Source: Sycon ciliatum
Taxonomy: Eukaryota; Porifera; Calcarea; Leucosolenida; Sycettidae
Reading direction: 5' to 3'
Length of the DNA stretch: 64,000 nt
NCBI RefSeq assembly: GCF_964019385.1
Contig: NC_088647.1
Location: 5,847,075 to 5,911,074 of the forward strand
In this document: positions 63,401 to 64,000 of the stretch, in pieces
Layout of the letters: each line of letters begins with the position of its first letter
Position numbering within the stretch: position 1 is the stretch's first letter
The notes under the pieces: generated by a model
The model's input: only the letters and a program-made list of their open reading frames with translations
The model's database searches: none
What the model was told of the DNA's origin: nothing
Position numbers and translations under genes: made by a program

Positions 63401-63663
63401 CAATCATCACGCGACTTGTTCAGATAATTAGAACCCCCCCCCCCCCTCCCAGAAATTTGGGATTGGAAATATCTGGATGCCATCTGTACTTCTGAAATGT
63501 GAAACTCTGACAAAAGCCTAATACAGTGGAATACTGGACAAACAAAAGTCGTAGTACTGAATAACAGTATGCTCATAAATCTGCTCACAGCATCCAACTC
63601 TGCCTGTCGGTACACAAGCTCTGCATTCTCCGTCTTCAACTTGCGCTCTGATTCCTCCAAGGT
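51966..63663 (-). CDS. HMMR: Coiled-coil protein gene, HMMR/KIF15-type C-terminus (5' end outside window)
   Basis: Thirteen exons in order encode almost uninterrupted heptad-type coiled coil rich in E, L, Q, K and A. The penultimate exon holds LAGHQNTKQRIQVMMQMKKE, which resembles the conserved leucine-zipper-like motif near the C-terminus of HMMR (RHAMM) and of kinesin KIF15; the last exon ends NLEDALKK...EKENKTPP, closer to the HMMR tail. Those proteins bind spindle microtubules and centrosomes, so a cytoskeletal or mitotic role is the natural guess. No motor domain is in the window, and the N-terminus lies past the right edge, so KIF15 is not excluded. Nearly all exons are multiples of three and start in phase 0, as in genes grown by exon duplication. 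All joins I tested are in frame. Confidence 0.75.
53126..53257 (-). CDS. Coiled-coil gene, exon with GHQN motif
   Basis: 132 bp, phase 0: EVAELREKTDKLAEERAK then LAGHQNTKQRIQVMMQMKKE and HNTLQD. Acceptor CACTTTTCAG, donor GTAAGT. Confidence 0.88.
53421..53514 (-). CDS. Coiled-coil gene exon
   Basis: 94 bp: AQALEQTAFEQAQELRSQLA, KIDEEKTKAEQ. Acceptor GTATTCTAG, donor GTCAGT; phase fits the split Arg codon of the previous exon. Confidence 0.85.
53918..54216 (-). CDS. Coiled-coil gene exon
   Basis: 299 bp: LEISSLQSAREESEALSSHV, TYELDTERALWATSKETLVQ, ECSELRTLLTDLQERHDKL, EQLDSLKEELR. Acceptor CATGTCCAG, donor GTATGT. Confidence 0.88.
54614..54654 (-). ncRNA. Decayed hammerhead motif 4
   Basis: GAAACUCUGAGUU and a UGAUGA box are kept with a UGG/CCA stem II, but C3 is G and stem I no longer pairs. 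It lies just downstream of an in-gene region, in an intron of the coiled-coil gene, sense direction. Confidence 0.45.
55011..55075 (+). repeat. tRNA-like remnant
   Basis: TATAGCTCAGTGGTTAGAGC is a clean A box region; the B box region has been replaced by GGTCGAGGTCGAGGTCGAG triplet repetition and then (GA)n. Probably a pseudogene or SINE head. Confidence 0.4.
55170..55688 (-). CDS. Coiled-coil gene, largest exon
   Basis: 519 bp, 173 codons, phase 0: AVITGLQQEAEDHESTLDAR, QVAELQQKLEDVQQEMKLQQ, YEFMVGEHQKVSEQLTARQ, SHLEQQVSDLQAQLKSVQED, MLADLEEKQQERRAEAEALK. Acceptor TTCATGCAG, donor GTCAGT. Confidence 0.9.
55780..56032. mobile_element. TA-flanked MITE with CAGTCCATTTC ends
   Basis: TA-CAGTCCATTTCAAAACTATA faces TATAGTTTTGAAATGCACTG-TA; GACGCGT follows each inner end. 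Intron of the coiled-coil gene. Confidence 0.75.
56155..56331. mobile_element. TA-flanked MITE (copy 2 of 32668 family)
   Basis: TA-CTGTATAAGCAGAAAATTTA faces CGAACATGTCTGCGTGTACAG-TA, with GACGAAAT segments as in 32668-32875. Confidence 0.55.
56346..56499. mobile_element. MITE related to the 45931 hairpin
   Basis: GGTAGCTGAAATCCGACCCC on the left and GGATTTCAGTTGCCGGCACTG-TA on the right match the arms of the hairpin at 45931-46013, with a longer, unpaired interior. Confidence 0.65.
56947..57104. mobile_element. Pogo/Tigger-like TA MITE (158 bp)
   Basis: TA-CAGTCAACCCCACGAATAAC faces GTTATTCACAAGGCTGATTG-TA. Short non-coding element in an intron. Confidence 0.75.
57175..57237 (-). CDS. Coiled-coil gene exon (63 bp)
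   Basis: SDMALLMESVNSLKAQLAKK E, phase 0. Acceptor GTGTGCAG, donor GTAGGT. Confidence 0.8.
57837..57957 (-). tRNA. tRNA-Leu (anticodon CAA) with intron
   Basis: The reverse strand opens GTCAGGATGGCCGAGCGG and ends GTTCGAATCCCACTTCTGAC plus A. The anticodon arm CCAGACTCAAG is split from TTCTGG by an intron of about 37 nt just after the base 3' of CAA, the standard position for nuclear tRNA-Leu(CAA). Long variable arm present. It lies inside an intron of the coiled-coil gene on the same strand. Confidence 0.95.
58542..58628 (-). CDS. Coiled-coil gene exon (87 bp)
   Basis: AVSLQSSSVRATELESEKAA then LERQIEQLK, phase 0. Acceptor GTTTTCCAG, donor GTATGC. Confidence 0.82.
58800..58874 (-). CDS. 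Coiled-coil gene exon (75 bp)
   Basis: YLRSVNECSELRTELADLSK QLEDQ, phase 0. Acceptor CATGTGCAG next to a (CA)n tract, donor GTATGT. ECSELRTxL also occurs in the 53918-54216 exon, a sign of internal duplication. Confidence 0.82.
58881..59050. repeat. (CA)n microsatellite
   Basis: Three long CA tracts broken by ATGTATGCGCAGACA-type interruptions, next to the acceptor of the exon at 58800-58874. Cys-Val and His-Thr frames here are artefacts. Confidence 0.95.
59247..59654. mobile_element. hAT MITE with perfect 8-bp duplication
   Basis: TAGGGCTCAAACG...CGTTTGAGCTCTA inverted ends, with GTTTCTAT duplicated exactly at 59239-59246 and 59655-59662. Interior is full of CGGTTA/TAACCG motifs. 408 bp, no ORF. 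Confidence 0.88.
59807..59879. repeat. Double palindrome of CTAAGGACGTATATT
   Basis: GCTAAGGACGTATATTTATG and CACTAAGGACGTATATTTAC occur in tandem, and the second forms a near-perfect hairpin with TTACGTCCTTAGTG. Possibly a MITE end. Confidence 0.5.
60178..60264 (-). CDS. Coiled-coil gene exon (87 bp)
   Basis: ATMEKLASEVEKTTKLSSQL HDDDKNQEQ, phase 0. Acceptor ATTGTGCAG, donor GTAAGT. Confidence 0.82.
60428..60493. repeat. (AG)n microsatellite
   Basis: Pure GA/AG tract of about 65 bp immediately upstream of the LINE fragment. Confidence 0.95.
60612..61200 (+). pseudogene. LINE reverse transcriptase C-terminal fragment
   Basis: About 195 residues open to a TAG at 61198-61200: DIKHRMVLASQSFGRMQSLL, RLYNCYVLSILLYNCATWGL, HRRHLRSLLRIKYPNI, RRWSFLGHVLRMPSGAPPQV and GRIGRPRTTL. 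This is the thumb and C-terminal domain of a non-LTR retrotransposon protein (W-x-GH-LRMP motif). The catalytic palm and endonuclease are missing, so it is a 5'-truncated copy, the normal outcome of target-primed insertion. It lies antisense in an intron of the coiled-coil gene. The following 400 bp to about 61690 may be its 3' untranslated part. Confidence 0.88.
61795..61911 (-). CDS. Coiled-coil gene exon (117 bp)
   Basis: NEMETMRAEASFKDSQLEEF AQQLARGRETIKCMEAEHQ, phase 0. Acceptor GATATCTAG, donor GTGGGT. Confidence 0.82.
62424..62501 (-). CDS. Coiled-coil gene exon (78 bp)
   Basis: ITRLEGEITEMQAEHETVVE DFQQIQ, phase 0. Acceptor TTGGATTAG, donor GTATGT. Confidence 0.82.
62687..62923 (-). 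CDS. Coiled-coil gene exon (237 bp)
   Basis: ALHEGRDKSRQRELEMMEEL, DQANEDLGSANENRQLLRDE, LRDIKLLLVSSDKELQAARS, ending AQAQAE, phase 0. Acceptor TTTATTTTTAG, donor GTATGC. Confidence 0.87.
63373..63415 (-). ncRNA. Hammerhead motif 5 with C3-to-G change (intron, sense)
   Basis: Stem I GUCGC/GCGAU (five pairs, one wobble), stem II UUGCA-UUG-UGCAA (five pairs), GAAA (63390-63387), stem III ACU/AGU with a CUG loop and U17 are all kept. The CUGAUGA box reads GUGAUGA, so C3 is G; G8 is unchanged, and the C3-G8 pair of the active core would be lost. Confidence 0.65.
63589..63663 (-). CDS. Coiled-coil gene, first exon visible (75 bp)
   Basis: TLEESERKLKTENAELVYRQ AELDA, phase 0. Acceptor GCGATGCCAG, donor GTGAGC. 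The gene continues beyond the right edge. Confidence 0.82.
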
Positions 63664-63676
63664 CTGGCATCGCAAA

Positions 63677-63695
63677 ACACACACGCACGCACACG

Positions 63696-63729
<34 letters not shown>

Positions 63730-63737
63730 CACAAACA
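63677..63737. repeat. (CA)n microsatellite
   Basis: Interrupted CA tract directly upstream of the acceptor of exon 63589-63663. Confidence 0.9.
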
Positions 63738-64000
63738 AACCGATTGAAATATCCCAACATGCACCTTCACACCAGCACAAACACACACATGTATGTGGAG
63801 GGAAGGCATCGAAACCCAAACAGGAACATCCCATAAAGAAGCACTTTTGCCATTCAGCTGGCAGCAGTAGACTCAACGTCGCGCCCATGACAATATTCCT
63901 GACTTCTGAAAACTACAGTTGTGCTCGGTAAAATCCGACCCAAAGAGCATATTTGGTGCCCTCAACTTGCATGGCCCTTGACGTCCTGGAACCAGGAAGT

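Overview
This window is nuclear DNA of an invertebrate animal. The evidence is two spliced metazoan genes with GT-AG introns, animal-type tRNA-Val(AAC) and intron-containing tRNA-Leu(CAA), and a dense load of animal transposon families (BEL/Pao, Penelope-like, Kolobok-like TTAA elements, hAT, TA-flanked mariner/pogo-type MITEs, a LINE). The sequence alone does not resolve the phylum; sponge, cnidarian, mollusc or invertebrate deuterostome are all possible.

Layout. 1-31,100 is almost entirely mobile DNA: a tRNA-Val at the left edge; a broken hAT transposase (4.3-6.3 kb) abutting a reverse-transcriptase fragment; a 2.07-kb palindromic Penelope-like element (10.70-12.77 kb) with a hammerhead-ribozyme motif in each arm; a 2.1-kb hAT element (14.50-16.64 kb) full of nested MITEs; a young BEL/Pao LTR retrotransposon (17.08-23.61 kb) whose gag-pol is split by a TTAA-flanked palindromic MITE; and a nest of elements (25.24-28.82 kb) holding a decayed Kolobok/Mutator-like transposase. 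The last nest interrupts an old partial copy of the 3' end of the neighbouring receptor gene.

31,152-46,727 (minus strand) is an adhesion G-protein-coupled receptor gene. I placed 16 exons and a possible 26-bp microexon: secretion-signal-like exon, three EGF-like exons, GAIN domain, GPS cleavage motif, seven membrane segments and a serine-rich tail. Splice phases agree through the whole GAIN-7TM part. Its introns hold a 3.57-kb TTAA element between the GPS and TM1 exons, smaller MITEs, a hammerhead motif and a G-run tract.

51,966-63,663 and beyond the right edge (minus strand) is a long coiled-coil protein gene. I placed 13 exons; most are multiples of three and phase 0. Its C-terminus carries the GHQN-KQ-I motif of the HMMR/KIF15 type. 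Its introns hold a tRNA-Leu gene, several MITEs, a LINE fragment and two hammerhead motifs.

The most unusual signal is a scattered set of hammerhead ribozyme motifs: two in the Penelope-like palindrome and five solitary ones, all five on the minus strand. Three of those lie in introns in the sense direction of the host gene, and two of the five have G in place of the catalytic C3.
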